Notes: a model not told the origin generated them from the letters alone. A stretch of DNA of 64,000 nucleotides from Nitrosopumilaceae archaeon (GCA_005798405.1 SYJQ01000028.1:124001-188000); one strand, 5' to 3'. Numbered from the stretch's first letter, positions 20,401-30,268 are shown. Made by a program: numbers and translations.

Positions 20401-21477
20401 TTAGATGTAAATTCGTTTCATTGTTTCTGCAAGGATTGGAACTTCTTTTTCGATTATTTTTTCTACAGCAGGAACTATACCAGATCTGGCTTTTACGTTT
20501 TCTTCATATATCTCAGCAATTTGATCTCTAAACAATAATTTAATCCCTGGAAGTGCAGTTATTCCCTCATCGACTGTTCGTGGATCAGATAAATCTAAAA
20601 TTAATGTGCCTTTCTTCTTTTCTTCCATAACCAATTTTATTCTATCAAAAGTGATCAAGAAATAATCAGATGTGGTCGCAACAAAGATAATATCGTATTT
20701 ATCAAATCCAGCCAAAACTTCTTCAAATGCAATTGCTTTTCCACCCAATATTTTAGAAAATCCAGTCGAACGCTCAATAGTTTTACTTGTGACATCAAAT
20801 GTGAATCCTTTTTTATTAAGAGTTTTAGCAACCATAGCTGCAGGTTCGCCTGTACCTATTAACAAAATACGTTTCTTAGCGTCCAAACCTGCTTTTTCAT
20901 CTACAATTTTAACAGAGACATCTCCAAGAGAAATTACATCTTTGCTAATTCCAGTCGTATCTCTGATACGAGTCGCAATTCGTATTACGCTTTCAAATAG
21001 TTTATTCAAAACTACTCCAGACACGTTAATCTGTTTTGCATGAGAAAGGGCTGCCTTAATCTCATTCAATATTTCTTCTTTTCCTACAACAACTGAATCC
21101 AAACCACATGCTAATCTCAAAAGATTAAGATAAACATCTGTACTTTTGTAAACTTCAAGAGTTTGATCAAAGTGATCAATATCAATTTGTTCTAGTTCTG
21201 ATAGAGACTGCCAAGTTTCTTTTATTTGGTTTAAAACAAGAGATTTTCCTTCCGTTGTTCTCCCATCTGGAGTATCTCCCGTTTCCAAGTTACTCACTGT
21301 AAATATTTCAATTCTGCTAGAAGTCTGAATTATAATGCATTCTGCAACACCTGGAATTTTCTTAAATGTTTCACATGCGACTTTCAGATCTTTAAATCTA
21401 AATCGTGATAATGTGTAAAGTGGTACATTTTTAAAAGTAACTCTTGCATTAATTACATCAAAATTAATTTCGTTCAC
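20401..21477 (-). CDS. hemA: Glutamyl-tRNA reductase family protein (catalytic Cys replaced)
   Basis: HemA-like length and domain order, GxGEPAAMVAKTL Rossmann motif, DLSDPRTVD; TCNR-equivalent motif reads TSSR. Confidence 0.78.
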   Translation of the reverse strand: MNEINFDVINARVTFKNVPLYTLSRFRFKDLKVACETFKKIPGVAECIIIQTSSRIEIFTVSNLETGDTPDGRTTEGKSLVLNQIKETWQSLSELEQIDIDHFDQTLEVYKSTDVYLNLLRLACGLDSVVVGKEEILNEIKAALSHAKQINVSGVVLNKLFESVIRIATRIRDTTGISKDVISLGDVSVKIVDEKAGLDAKKRILLIGTGEPAAMVAKTLNKKGFTFDVTSKTIERSTGFSKILGGKAIAFEEVLAGFDKYDIIFVATTSDYFLITFDRIKLVMEEKKKGTLILDLSDPRTVDEGITALPGIKLLFRDQIAEIYEENVKARSGIVPAVEKIIEKEVPILAETMKRIYI

Positions 21478-21488
21478 ATCATCACCAT

Positions 21489-22166
21489 TTATTCTCTAAG
21501 TTTATTCCTTCCACCTTTAGCAGTACGGAAAACATTCATACCAATGTAATAATTCTCATAAATTGATTCTAAATATTCAAGTTCTTGTTGTGTTGTGAGT
21601 ATATCCTTTTTAGATGCATGAGGATCATTTTTTAATTTCTTTAATTTTTGTTTGGTTTCTTCTAAAAAGTTTCCTACTCCAGATTCATAATTAGACATAC
21701 CACCAAATTCTGGACTTAGTACATGTTGTGGAATATATTTTGGAGTGTTATCTGTTGGAATTTCCACTTTTCTTGTAAGTTCATCTTGTTCGTCGGATGA
21801 AAGAACAGGTCTTGGAAATCTATCTTTTTTGGCTAAGAAAAATTCAGGCTCTCCCATTTCTCTTCTAAATATTTCTTCACCCTTGCGTTGATTAGTAAAT
21901 GCTGGTGCTTTAGTTGCTGCAGCTTTAACTTCTGCAGCTATTGCTTTGTATTCCTCTTCTGCAGCTGCTTCTGCTACGGCCTTGGCAGCGGCAGCTTTTG
22001 CTAATGCAGCTTCTACTTCAGCTTCTGCCTGAGACACTGCTGCAGCAGCTTTTGCCGCTGCTTCTATTTTTGCTGCGGCAGCTTTTACTACATCTTTTGG
22101 TGTAGATTCGGATGCTGAAATTTCAGATGTTGTCTCTACCTTAGATTCTTGGTTCTCTTCAGACAT
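21489..22166 (-). CDS. Ala/Glu/Lys-rich coiled-coil protein of unknown function
   Basis: 225-aa ORF with long Ala-rich heptad-like segment, 11 nt upstream of the hemA homologue. Confidence 0.7.
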   Translation of the reverse strand: MSEENQESKVETTSEISASESTPKDVVKAAAAKIEAAAKAAAAVSQAEAEVEAALAKAAAAKAVAEAAAEEEYKAIAAEVKAAATKAPAFTNQRKGEEIFRREMGEPEFFLAKKDRFPRPVLSSDEQDELTRKVEIPTDNTPKYIPQHVLSPEFGGMSNYESGVGNFLEETKQKLKKLKNDPHASKKDILTTQQELEYLESIYENYYIGMNVFRTAKGGRNKLRE

Positions 22167-22365
22167 CAGAATTTACTAAAATTGCCTGAATTTTAATATT
22201 CTTGTAAGAGAAATTCTCAAAGATTATCTTTCAAGAGACAAACTTATCATAATTGAGAACAAATATAGTTAGAATTACCTACTTGTTAATTTTAACACCA
22301 TCAAAGTATGAGAGATCTAGATCGATAAAGACAAAATCACAATAAAAATTTAAGAAGATAAAAGG

Positions 22366-22440
22366 CGCCCTCGGCGGGATTTGAACACGCGTCTCAACCG
22401 TGACAGGGTCGAATTCTAGACCGGACTATACTACAAGGGC
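22366..22440 (-). tRNA. tRNA-Asp(GTC)
   Basis: Acceptor GCCCTTG/CGAGGGC, anticodon loop CTGTCAC, T-loop TTCAAAT. Confidence 0.93.
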
Positions 22441-22536
22441 ACAAATTATTTCAAACAAATTGCCAGATTAAAAGTTTCTGTAAGAGTAAAAAATTTTGTA
22501 AAAGACTAAATTATACACGTCAAGCATTTTTCTCAG

Positions 22537-22610
22537 GGGTCTATGGCGCAGCCAGGTAGCGCACCGGACTTTTAATCCGGTTGTCGTGGGTCCGAATCCC
22601 ACTAGACCCG
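22537..22610 (+). tRNA. tRNA-Lys(TTT)
   Basis: Acceptor GGGTCTA/TAGACCC, anticodon stem-loop CCGGA-CTTTTAA-TCCGG. Confidence 0.94.
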
Positions 22611-22613
22611 CTC

Positions 22614-24074
22614 CTATCTTAACAATTCATTAATTTTGTCAGAGAGATTATCTAATGCCTTTAAGATATCATTGTCTCTTTTTGTTGCATTGATTCTGTA
22701 ATCATTGATTTTTTTCATACGATCTTCAATCATTCTCTTCTGCTCATCATATCCAGAAGAGCCAAAAGATTTTCTTTCCTTTAGAGATGATGTAATGGTA
22801 GTAGATTGAATTGCTTTCATTATCAAGTCTGGATTAACTTTTGTTTCCTGAGCAATTTTCGAAATTTCTTTCATACTAAGTTTATTCATAGATTTGTTTG
22901 ATTGATGTGCTATCTGTACTAAACCTCCTGCAATTTTATGAGTTGTTCTAAACGGAATTCCATTCTGAACTAATTTCTCTGCAATGTCAAGTGCAATTAG
23001 ATAACTAGATTCAGCTGCCTTTTTCATTTCTTTTTCATTAACATGTAATGTAAGAAGAATTGATTTTAAAATAAGTAATGCACTAATAGAAATTTTGGAT
23101 GTTGACCAAATTGAGGATTTAATTTGTTGTAGATCACGCCCATATCCTGAAGCTAAACCTTTGATCGTAGTTAGAATCGCAGTGAGATTTCCAATTATCT
23201 CTGCAGTTTTTCCTCTTGTTAATTCTAAGATATCAGGGTTTTTCTTTTGTGGCATTACGCTTGACGGAGATGTAAATTCATCAGCTAATTCTATAAAAGA
23301 AAATTCAGATGTAGACCAAATTACAAAGTCTTCAGAAATTCTGCTGAGATTAGTCATCATTATTGCGATCATTGCAACATATTCAGCAACGAAATCACGT
23401 GTGCTTGTTGCATCAAGGGAGTTCTCAACGAGTCCATCGAACCCCAACATCTTTGCAGTGCTATGTCGATCAATTGCAATGCTAGTTCCACCAACAGGTC
23501 CTGCTCCTAAAGGACTTTGATTAACATGACTAAATGTAGCATAAAGACGATCAAAGTCTCTAAACAATACGTCGGACTGAGCCAGCAGATAGTGTGAAAA
23601 TAAGCCTGCTTGAGCTTGTTGAAGATGTGTATAAAGAGGCATTATTGTTTTTTGATGATTTTTTGCCAAAGATACAAGTGCTTCAATTGTATCAAGTAAA
23701 CAATTACAGATAATGTTAATATCATCACGAATTTTCATTCGAATATCCAAAGCAACTTGATCATTTCGTGATCTCGCAGTGTGCATTTTTCCTCCACTTG
23801 CCATACCTGCTTTTTTGATTACAAGAGTTTCAATTAGTTCATGAATATCTTCTGCTCCAGATGAAGCATCGAATTTTTCATTTTTTAAAGATTCTAATGC
23901 AAAAAGAATTTTTTTTGCATCATTTTTTGTGATGATTTGGTTTTCATATAACATAAGAGCATGAGCTTGACTTCCAATAATATCATAAAGTGCTATTTGA
24001 AAATCATCATTTATCGATGAAACATAATCCAAAGTAATATCACTCAAATCAGTACCAAGACGTGAACGATACAT
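22614..24074 (-). CDS. argH: Argininosuccinate lyase
   Basis: GSSVMPQKKNPDILE fumarase/lyase signature; HTARSRNDQV. Confidence 0.95.
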   Translation of the reverse strand: MYRSRLGTDLSDITLDYVSSINDDFQIALYDIIGSQAHALMLYENQIITKNDAKKILFALESLKNEKFDASSGAEDIHELIETLVIKKAGMASGGKMHTARSRNDQVALDIRMKIRDDINIICNCLLDTIEALVSLAKNHQKTIMPLYTHLQQAQAGLFSHYLLAQSDVLFRDFDRLYATFSHVNQSPLGAGPVGGTSIAIDRHSTAKMLGFDGLVENSLDATSTRDFVAEYVAMIAIMMTNLSRISEDFVIWSTSEFSFIELADEFTSPSSVMPQKKNPDILELTRGKTAEIIGNLTAILTTIKGLASGYGRDLQQIKSSIWSTSKISISALLILKSILLTLHVNEKEMKKAAESSYLIALDIAEKLVQNGIPFRTTHKIAGGLVQIAHQSNKSMNKLSMKEISKIAQETKVNPDLIMKAIQSTTITSSLKERKSFGSSGYDEQKRMIEDRMKKINDYRINATKRDNDILKALDNLSDKINELLR

Positions 24075-24123
24075 TACCTAAGGTTCTAGAATGGTTATAT
24101 ATAGCATCGACGCTTTTTTCGAC

Positions 24124-24447
24124 ATGAGTCTAGATATCAAACAACTTCGGGTAAAAATTTTCGATGAGTTATCAAAGATTGTAGATCCTGAAATCAATAC
24201 ATCAATTACAGATTTAGAATTGATTGACGAAGTCGACATCAACAACAGTAATGTTAAAGTGGATTTGCATCTAACTAGTCCATTTTGTCCTGCAGTTTTT
24301 GGATTTAAAATTTGTCAAGATATTCATGATAATCTTTTGAAAGTAAATGGAATTGACGATGTCAAAGTAAATGTTTCAAACCACTTTATGGCAGAACAAA
24401 TTAACAATCAGGTAAACAACAGTCCTAATCCAAAAAAGAAAAATTAG
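24124..24447 (+). CDS. DUF59/MIP18-family (Fe-S assembly-type) protein
   Basis: DELSKIVDPEINTSITDL...LTSPFCPA; start moved from track 24091 to ATG 24124, ~25 nt after TTATATATA. Confidence 0.8.
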   Translation: MSLDIKQLRVKIFDELSKIVDPEINTSITDLELIDEVDINNSNVKVDLHLTSPFCPAVFGFKICQDIHDNLLKVNGIDDVKVNVSNHFMAEQINNQVNNSPNPKKKN

Positions 24448-25196
24448 CTTCTAAATCCCAACATATAGCCTCGAAGTAATTGAATTCCCATGGCGGGATC
24501 TACTCCTTTTGGGCATACTTGACTACAAGAACCTGCAAAATGACATCTCCAAATACCGTGAGAGTCATCAAGAATTTTTAGTCTATCGTCTTTTCCTTTG
24601 TCTCTGCTATCAGCAACATAACGATATGCTTGAGCTAGTGCTTGAGGTCCTACAAATGAAGAATCAGTTGCCATTGTAGGACATGCAGAATTACACAAAC
24701 CACATTTGATACAATTTGAGAATTGAATGTACTGTTCTAATTCTTCTGGAGATTGTAGGAATTCTTTTGTGTTAGTTGAAATCTCAGTGTCATCACGAAT
24801 AAGATATGGTTTTACTTTATGATGTGTATCAAATAGTCGTTCAAATTTAACTGCTAGATCACGAATTATTGGAAAATTATTCATTGGTTCTACTGTTATA
24901 ATGTTTGAATTCAATTCACTGATTTTTGTAAAACATGCAAGTCTTGGTTTACCATTGATAATCATCCCACATGAACCACATGTAGCTTGTCTACAAGAAT
25001 ACCTGACAGCAACAGAATGATCAAAGTGTTTCTTCACATCAAGAATTGCCTCTAATACCGTAGTCCATTTTTCATATTGGATTTGAAATTCCATGAAGGT
25101 TTTGGTGCTATCATGTTCAGGATTGTATCTTGCAATACGTAGAGTGATTGATTGTGATGAAGACATGTTTTCTGCAAGACTAGTTGTTTGTGCCAT
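24444..25196 (-). CDS. sdhB: Succinate dehydrogenase iron-sulfur subunit
   Basis: CRQATCGSCGM, CIKCGLCNSACP, CHFAGSCSQVCP. Confidence 0.94.
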   Translation of the reverse strand: MAQTTSLAENMSSSQSITLRIARYNPEHDSTKTFMEFQIQYEKWTTVLEAILDVKKHFDHSVAVRYSCRQATCGSCGMIINGKPRLACFTKISELNSNIITVEPMNNFPIIRDLAVKFERLFDTHHKVKPYLIRDDTEISTNTKEFLQSPEELEQYIQFSNCIKCGLCNSACPTMATDSSFVGPQALAQAYRYVADSRDKGKDDRLKILDDSHGIWRCHFAGSCSQVCPKGVDPAMGIQLLRGYMLGFRS

Positions 25197-25553
25197 CTAT
25201 GTCATCCCCGTATTTACCATTATTATTGTTCGCGAACCATAAGCAATTAATGCAATCATAGCTACAACACAGCCGTATGATACTGCTTTTTCATATGTCT
25301 TACCTTGTTTTAATTCAAGTAAAATAACTCGTAATCCATTAAAGCCATGAATAGACAATAAAATCAAAATTATTTCAAGCATGCCAGCATAAGGTAGAAA
25401 TTTGTAATTTGCAATGACGCTATCATATTCAAGAGATTCTGAAAATCCTTGTGTAAGACGCATTAAGATGTGAACTGCCACCAGAGCTACTGCAGCTAAG
25501 GCAGTTCCATAATGAATTTTCATAATTATGCTTTCTCTCATTTTATTCACCAA
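25197..25553 (-). CDS. sdhD: Succinate dehydrogenase membrane anchor subunit
   Basis: Three-TM small protein in sdh operon. Confidence 0.75.
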   Translation of the reverse strand: MVNKMRESIIMKIHYGTALAAVALVAVHILMRLTQGFSESLEYDSVIANYKFLPYAGMLEIILILLSIHGFNGLRVILLELKQGKTYEKAVSYGCVVAMIALIAYGSRTIIMVNTGMT

Positions 25554-25977
25554 GCATTACGGCTAATCCATACATCATTGCAATTGCAGCCAATATGATA
25601 GCAGAATAGATACCCATTTTATGTCGGACATTTTGTGATGCTGGAATATATGGATAGTCAGGTCTTGCAGGCTTACCTACGCCAACTCCACCATGTCCAA
25701 GCATGACTCTAATTCCATTTACAGTATGAAAAACACACATCGCAATTACTATTGCCAAAATAGCATGACCTGTATTAGTTTGTGTCAATTCAAGAAATTC
25801 ATTCCATCCAACTTGACCTTTTAAAATGGAACTAGTTTCGTAAATATGACCTATGAAATATGCCAATAATCCTAATCCACTTAATCGCATTAACAAGTAG
25901 GCAACTCGTTCAATACCATATCTTCTAGGATTAATCATTCCTCCAATACCTTCTTTGTGTTCATCTGGTTTTGTCAT
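25543..25977 (-). CDS. sdhC: Succinate dehydrogenase cytochrome b556-like subunit
   Basis: Three-TM protein, FHTVNGIRVMLGH motif; in sdh operon. Confidence 0.8.
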   Translation of the reverse strand: MTKPDEHKEGIGGMINPRRYGIERVAYLLMRLSGLGLLAYFIGHIYETSSILKGQVGWNEFLELTQTNTGHAILAIVIAMCVFHTVNGIRVMLGHGGVGVGKPARPDYPYIPASQNVRHKMGIYSAIILAAIAMMYGLAVMLGE

Positions 25978-27690
25978 CTAGTATTTTCTCTCCACTGGTT
26001 GATATTTAGTAATTGTAACAGGATGTGTTTTCATGATAGGTTCTTTCGGATCATAATATGCAAGAGTGTGATGTAAAAAGTTTGCATCATCACGTTTTGG
26101 ATAATCTGTTCTTGCGTGTGCACCTCTAGATTCTTTTCTGTTAATAGCTCCAAGCAAAACTATTTCTGCAACTCTGAACATTGAATCAAGTTCCATTACA
26201 TTTGAAAAGTTGGTGTTGTATTCTTTAGCTTTGTCATCAACGTGTTTCCAAGTTTGCTCTTTTAGTTGACGGATTTTTTTTAATCCTTCAACCATATTTT
26301 TTTCATTTCTGAAAACATATGCTTTATCATTCATAGTGTCAGTTAATTCTTGCCTAATTTCATACGGGTTAACATCACCATTACCTCGAAAAATTCCATC
26401 GTAGATTCTCTTTTCTTCGGCTGCAACTAAGTGATGTGGCCAAGGAGTTACAGGAATACCTTTTTCAATATAATCAACTGCCAAATTACCTGTAATTTTT
26501 CCCCAAACTATACACTCAGAGGTTGAATTTGCACCAAGTCGATTTGAGCCGTGAACGCTATTACATGCTGCCTCACCTGCAGCCCAAACACCTTGAAGTT
26601 CTGTAGCTCCATCAATATTGGTATGGATACCACCCATCATATAGTGGCATACAGGTCTAACATCAAGAACTTCAGTTGCAGGATCTAATCCTGAAAATTT
26701 GATAGATATTTCTCTAATACCGCCTAATTTTTCTTTAATTTTTTCATCACCGATATGTCTCAAATCAAGTTTCATACAATCAACACCTGTTTCATGTTTG
26801 AATCCACGGCCTTCGCTCATTTCTGTCATCATAGATCTTGAAACAATATCTCGTGGAGCTAACTCCATTTTTTCAGCAGCATATTTTTTCATAAATCTTT
26901 CACCTTTGTTATTTAGAAGATATCCTCCTTCACCCCTAGCACCTTCAGTGATCAATATTCCAGAAGGTAAAATTCCAGTAGGGTGAAATTGTACAAATTC
27001 CATATCTTTTAGTGCCATACCTGCACGTAACGCCATATCCAACCCATCAGGAGTTGATGATAATGCATAAGTTGAAAAACTATACAGTCTTCCAGCTCCA
27101 CCAGTTGCAATAATCAAAGCTTTTCCTTTAATAGCGTAAAAATTACCAGAAGAAAGTTCAATTGCAGTAATTCCCATAAATCGTCTTCCATCATGAATAA
27201 TTGATGTTGCAAACCATTCATTGAGATATTCTATATTATCATATTTTTGACAAGTATCATACAGAGTTTGCATTTCAAAGAAACCTACTTTATCAGATGC
27301 ATATGTGGCTCTTGGAAAACTATAACCACCAAAGTTTCTTTGTCCTATTCTTCCGTCTTTTCTTCTAGACCAAGGCATTCCCCAATGATCCAATTGGTAG
27401 ATTTCTTTTGGCATTTCTACGCAAAGTCTTTCAGCAACATCTTGGTCAGCAAGAAAATCACTTCCTTTTACAGTATCATAAATATGAGATTCGATTGTAT
27501 CACCTTCATCTTCAAAAAGAACCGCAGCTGTTCCACCTTCTGCAGACACAGAATGTGAACGCATAACTTGTAGTTTTGAAACTATTCCAATTTTGATTTT
27601 TGGATTCTTTCTAGCAGCCTCTATTGCAGCTCTTAGACCTGCTAATCCAGAACCACATATTATCAAATCAAATTCAATAGATTCGACCAT
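25978..27690 (-). CDS. sdhA: Succinate dehydrogenase flavoprotein subunit
   Basis: GSGLAGLRAAIEA, SHSVSAEGGTAA, HGSNRLGANS. Confidence 0.95.
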   Translation of the reverse strand: MVESIEFDLIICGSGLAGLRAAIEAARKNPKIKIGIVSKLQVMRSHSVSAEGGTAAVLFEDEGDTIESHIYDTVKGSDFLADQDVAERLCVEMPKEIYQLDHWGMPWSRRKDGRIGQRNFGGYSFPRATYASDKVGFFEMQTLYDTCQKYDNIEYLNEWFATSIIHDGRRFMGITAIELSSGNFYAIKGKALIIATGGAGRLYSFSTYALSSTPDGLDMALRAGMALKDMEFVQFHPTGILPSGILITEGARGEGGYLLNNKGERFMKKYAAEKMELAPRDIVSRSMMTEMSEGRGFKHETGVDCMKLDLRHIGDEKIKEKLGGIREISIKFSGLDPATEVLDVRPVCHYMMGGIHTNIDGATELQGVWAAGEAACNSVHGSNRLGANSTSECIVWGKITGNLAVDYIEKGIPVTPWPHHLVAAEEKRIYDGIFRGNGDVNPYEIRQELTDTMNDKAYVFRNEKNMVEGLKKIRQLKEQTWKHVDDKAKEYNTNFSNVMELDSMFRVAEIVLLGAINRKESRGAHARTDYPKRDDANFLHHTLAYYDPKEPIMKTHPVTITKYQPVERKY

Positions 27691-27763
27691 TTGTTAGACT
27701 GTCTACCTAGAAAGCGGGTTAAATATGTAGTAATAGAGGCTAAAAATCTAGAAAAAATATTAT

Positions 27764-27779
27764 ATATCACTAGTGATAT
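27764..27779. promoter_or_regulatory. 16-bp perfect palindrome ATATCACTAGTGATAT in sdhA/padR divergent intergenic region
   Basis: Direct reading; ends 8 nt before the PadR-family ATG and overlaps its AT-rich promoter. Confidence 0.6.
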
Positions 27780-27787
27780 TGTTAATT

Positions 27788-28297
27788 ATGATTTCGGAGT
27801 GGTTTCAAAGAGTTGGAAGTTCAGTGCCAAGAGGATTTTCAAGATATTTTATTTTAGAATTACTAAAAAAGAAATCACATACTGGAAAAGAAATCATAGA
27901 TTATGCAGTTGAACAAAGTAATGGAATATGGAAACCTTCGCCGGGTTTGATTTATCCGTTATTGGGGAGATTACTTGATGAAGGATTAATTGAAGAAACT
28001 AAAGATGGAAAATATCAACTTACAAAAAAAGGAACAGAAACTGCAGAAGACGTTGACAAAATTAATGATATTGTTAGAAAACAACTAGATGTTCTTTTCA
28101 GATTAGGCAATGTAGGAAGATTTGTTGCAATGGATTTGTTAGAAAAGATGTCTACAATAGGTTCAATTCTTAATTCTAATTTTGCCAATATGACGAATGA
28201 GGAAACACAAAGATATAGAAAATTCTTAGAATCTGAACTAAAGAAGATAGATGAGAACAATACAACCAAAAAAAGAAAGGAAATCAAGATAGAATAG
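27788..28297 (+). CDS. PadR-family transcriptional regulator
   Basis: SHTGKEIIDYAVEQSNGIWKPSPGLIYPLLGRLLDEGLIEE wHTH; start moved to ATG 27788. Confidence 0.88.
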   Translation: MISEWFQRVGSSVPRGFSRYFILELLKKKSHTGKEIIDYAVEQSNGIWKPSPGLIYPLLGRLLDEGLIEETKDGKYQLTKKGTETAEDVDKINDIVRKQLDVLFRLGNVGRFVAMDLLEKMSTIGSILNSNFANMTNEETQRYRKFLESELKKIDENNTTKKRKEIKIE

Positions 28298-28354
28298 ATT
28301 TTTGTCTTATTTTAGATATTTTTAAAATCATAAATAATTCGAGTTAAAAGTAAA

Positions 28355-29224
28355 GTGGTGAAAAATCTTAAAAACATGCTAAAGGCAAACAAACCTCTTG
28401 TTATTCCAGGAGTTTATGATGCAATAGGGGCCAAAATTGCAGAAAAAGTAGGATTCCAAGCAATGTTTCAAACAGGATATGGAACTTCAGCTACATTATT
28501 TGGAATGCCAGATTATGGATTTATTGGTGCAACAGAAACACTTGATAATGCAAGAAGAATTTGTCGTGCAGTTTCAGTACCAGTAATAGTTGATTCAGAT
28601 ACCGGTTATGGTAATGCGTTAAGTGTTTGGAAATTAGTAAGAGAGTTAGAGGCTGCAGGAGCCTCTGGAATGTTTCTAGAAGATCAAAGATGGCCAAAAA
28701 GATGTGGACATATGAAAGGAAAAGAAGTCATAACACAGGAAGAATACACAGAGAAATTAGGTGCAGCAGTAGATGCAAGACAAAGTAAAAATTTCATAAT
28801 TGTTGCAAGGACGGATGCAAGAGCAACAGAAGGATTAGATGCTGCAATAGAACGAGGATTACAAAATAAAAAAACAGGTGCAGATGCCATATTTATTGAA
28901 GCACCGAGATCATTAGAAGAAATGAAGACAATTGGAAAAGCAATCAAAGCACCACTTGTTGCAAACATGATTGAGGGTGGCGCAACTCCAATGAGCTCTT
29001 CTGAAACATTACATAAATTAGGATTTAAAATAATTTTATACCCGCTTTCAGTATTGTTTGCAAATACTTTTGCAACGATGAATATTTTAAAAGAGTTAAA
29101 GAAAACAGGAACAACTGCAAAATTTAAACAAAAAGTAGTAAATTTTGATCAGTTCAATGATCTAGTTGAACTACCCAAGTTTCAAAAATTAGAAAAGAAG
29201 TATGGATTTTCAAAAAGAGAATAA
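28355..29224 (+). CDS. Isocitrate lyase/PEP mutase superfamily protein (methylisocitrate lyase-like)
   Basis: DSDTGYGN, FLEDQRWPKRCGHMKGKEVI. Confidence 0.87.
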   Translation: MVKNLKNMLKANKPLVIPGVYDAIGAKIAEKVGFQAMFQTGYGTSATLFGMPDYGFIGATETLDNARRICRAVSVPVIVDSDTGYGNALSVWKLVRELEAAGASGMFLEDQRWPKRCGHMKGKEVITQEEYTEKLGAAVDARQSKNFIIVARTDARATEGLDAAIERGLQNKKTGADAIFIEAPRSLEEMKTIGKAIKAPLVANMIEGGATPMSSSETLHKLGFKIILYPLSVLFANTFATMNILKELKKTGTTAKFKQKVVNFDQFNDLVELPKFQKLEKKYGFSKRE

Positions 29225-29253
29225 AATAAAAAATTTCAAGTAAAGTACAGATA

Positions 29254-29538
29254 TCAGCTGTTTCGCTTTACTTCAATTTCTATTGTTGAAACGTTTCTGG
29301 TTCTACCGTCTTGTGACTCTAATGACTCGGAGCCTATTTTGATTTCTCCAATAGAGTATCCAGCATTTTCTGTCTTTCTTGCAATGATTTGAGCTACATC
29401 CACAGCACGACCAATGCTTAGACCTCTAGCTTTGATGTAGACGGATGGTAAGTTTGCCAATTGAATTAGCGTTGATGTAACATATGCCATCAATGGTTTC
29501 TTACCAATGAATATGGTGTTTCTGGATTCGTTTGACAT
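29254..29538 (-). CDS. albA: Alba DNA/RNA-binding protein
   Basis: IFIGKKPLMAYVTSTLIQL...IKARGLSIGRAVDVAQI. Confidence 0.93.
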   Translation of the reverse strand: MSNESRNTIFIGKKPLMAYVTSTLIQLANLPSVYIKARGLSIGRAVDVAQIIARKTENAGYSIGEIKIGSESLESQDGRTRNVSTIEIEVKRNS

Positions 29539-29655
29539 GAGAAAATCGGTATTTAACGATAATTTAAAGCTAAAAGAGGTTTTTTGACTTTAGAGAAAAT
29601 TTTATGAAAGATATTGAACCATTATTAAGTAGAATTAACGATTTTAATTAATAAC

Positions 29656-30213
29656 TTGAAAAACATCAAAGAAATTTTAGATTTCGGAGTAATTGAAGAA
29701 AAAATCAAAATTCTAGAATCTCTTTCTTCTACAAACAATACAGAAATCATAGAAAAAATCATTTTAAAATTAGATGATGATGACATTCAAGTAAGAGGAG
29801 AGGCATTTAGTTCGCTAGTGTTAAATGAAAACAAAATTTCAGATTTATTGATAAACAGTTTAAGATCTCAAAATAAGAATATCAGAGGTTATGCATCTTT
29901 AGTTTTAGCAAATAGGAATGACTTTAATGCGATACCGGAAATTGTCAAGCTCATATATGATCAAAGTTCCATGGTAAGATCGTGTGCATTGGGAGCATTA
30001 GGTCATCTCAAAGCAAATGAAACAAAAGAGGTGATCAATAGTTGCATGTTTGATTCTAATTTAGAAGTTAGAAAGAGTGCATTACAGGCAATTATCAATA
30101 TTGGATATTCATTACCAGAAGATAAAATTAAAGAAATGGCTAAAGAAAAAGATTCAGAACTAGAGAGACTACTTAACAATGTAAAAAGAGAGAGTGGACC
30201 GAAAGGGATTTGA
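29656..30213 (+). CDS. HEAT-repeat protein
   Basis: Repeated helical units (IQVRGEAFSSLV, IRGYASLVLANR, MVRSCALGALGHL, LEVRKSALQAIINIG). Confidence 0.78.
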   Translation: MKNIKEILDFGVIEEKIKILESLSSTNNTEIIEKIILKLDDDDIQVRGEAFSSLVLNENKISDLLINSLRSQNKNIRGYASLVLANRNDFNAIPEIVKLIYDQSSMVRSCALGALGHLKANETKEVINSCMFDSNLEVRKSALQAIINIGYSLPEDKIKEMAKEKDSELERLLNNVKRESGPKGI

Positions 30214-30268
30214 ACCCTCGATCTGATGCATGCCATGCACCCATCCTACCAGACTAGACGATCGGCCC
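30195..30268 (-). tRNA. tRNA-Ala(GGC)
   Basis: Anticodon loop ATGGCAT, acceptor GGGCCGA/TCGGTCC with G3:U70 identity pair. Confidence 0.92.

Noticed and set aside
21950-22100. GCA/GCT-rich tract as a possible microsatellite
   Set aside because: It encodes a coherent Ala-rich coiled coil with mixed codon usage; no perfect tandem repeat.
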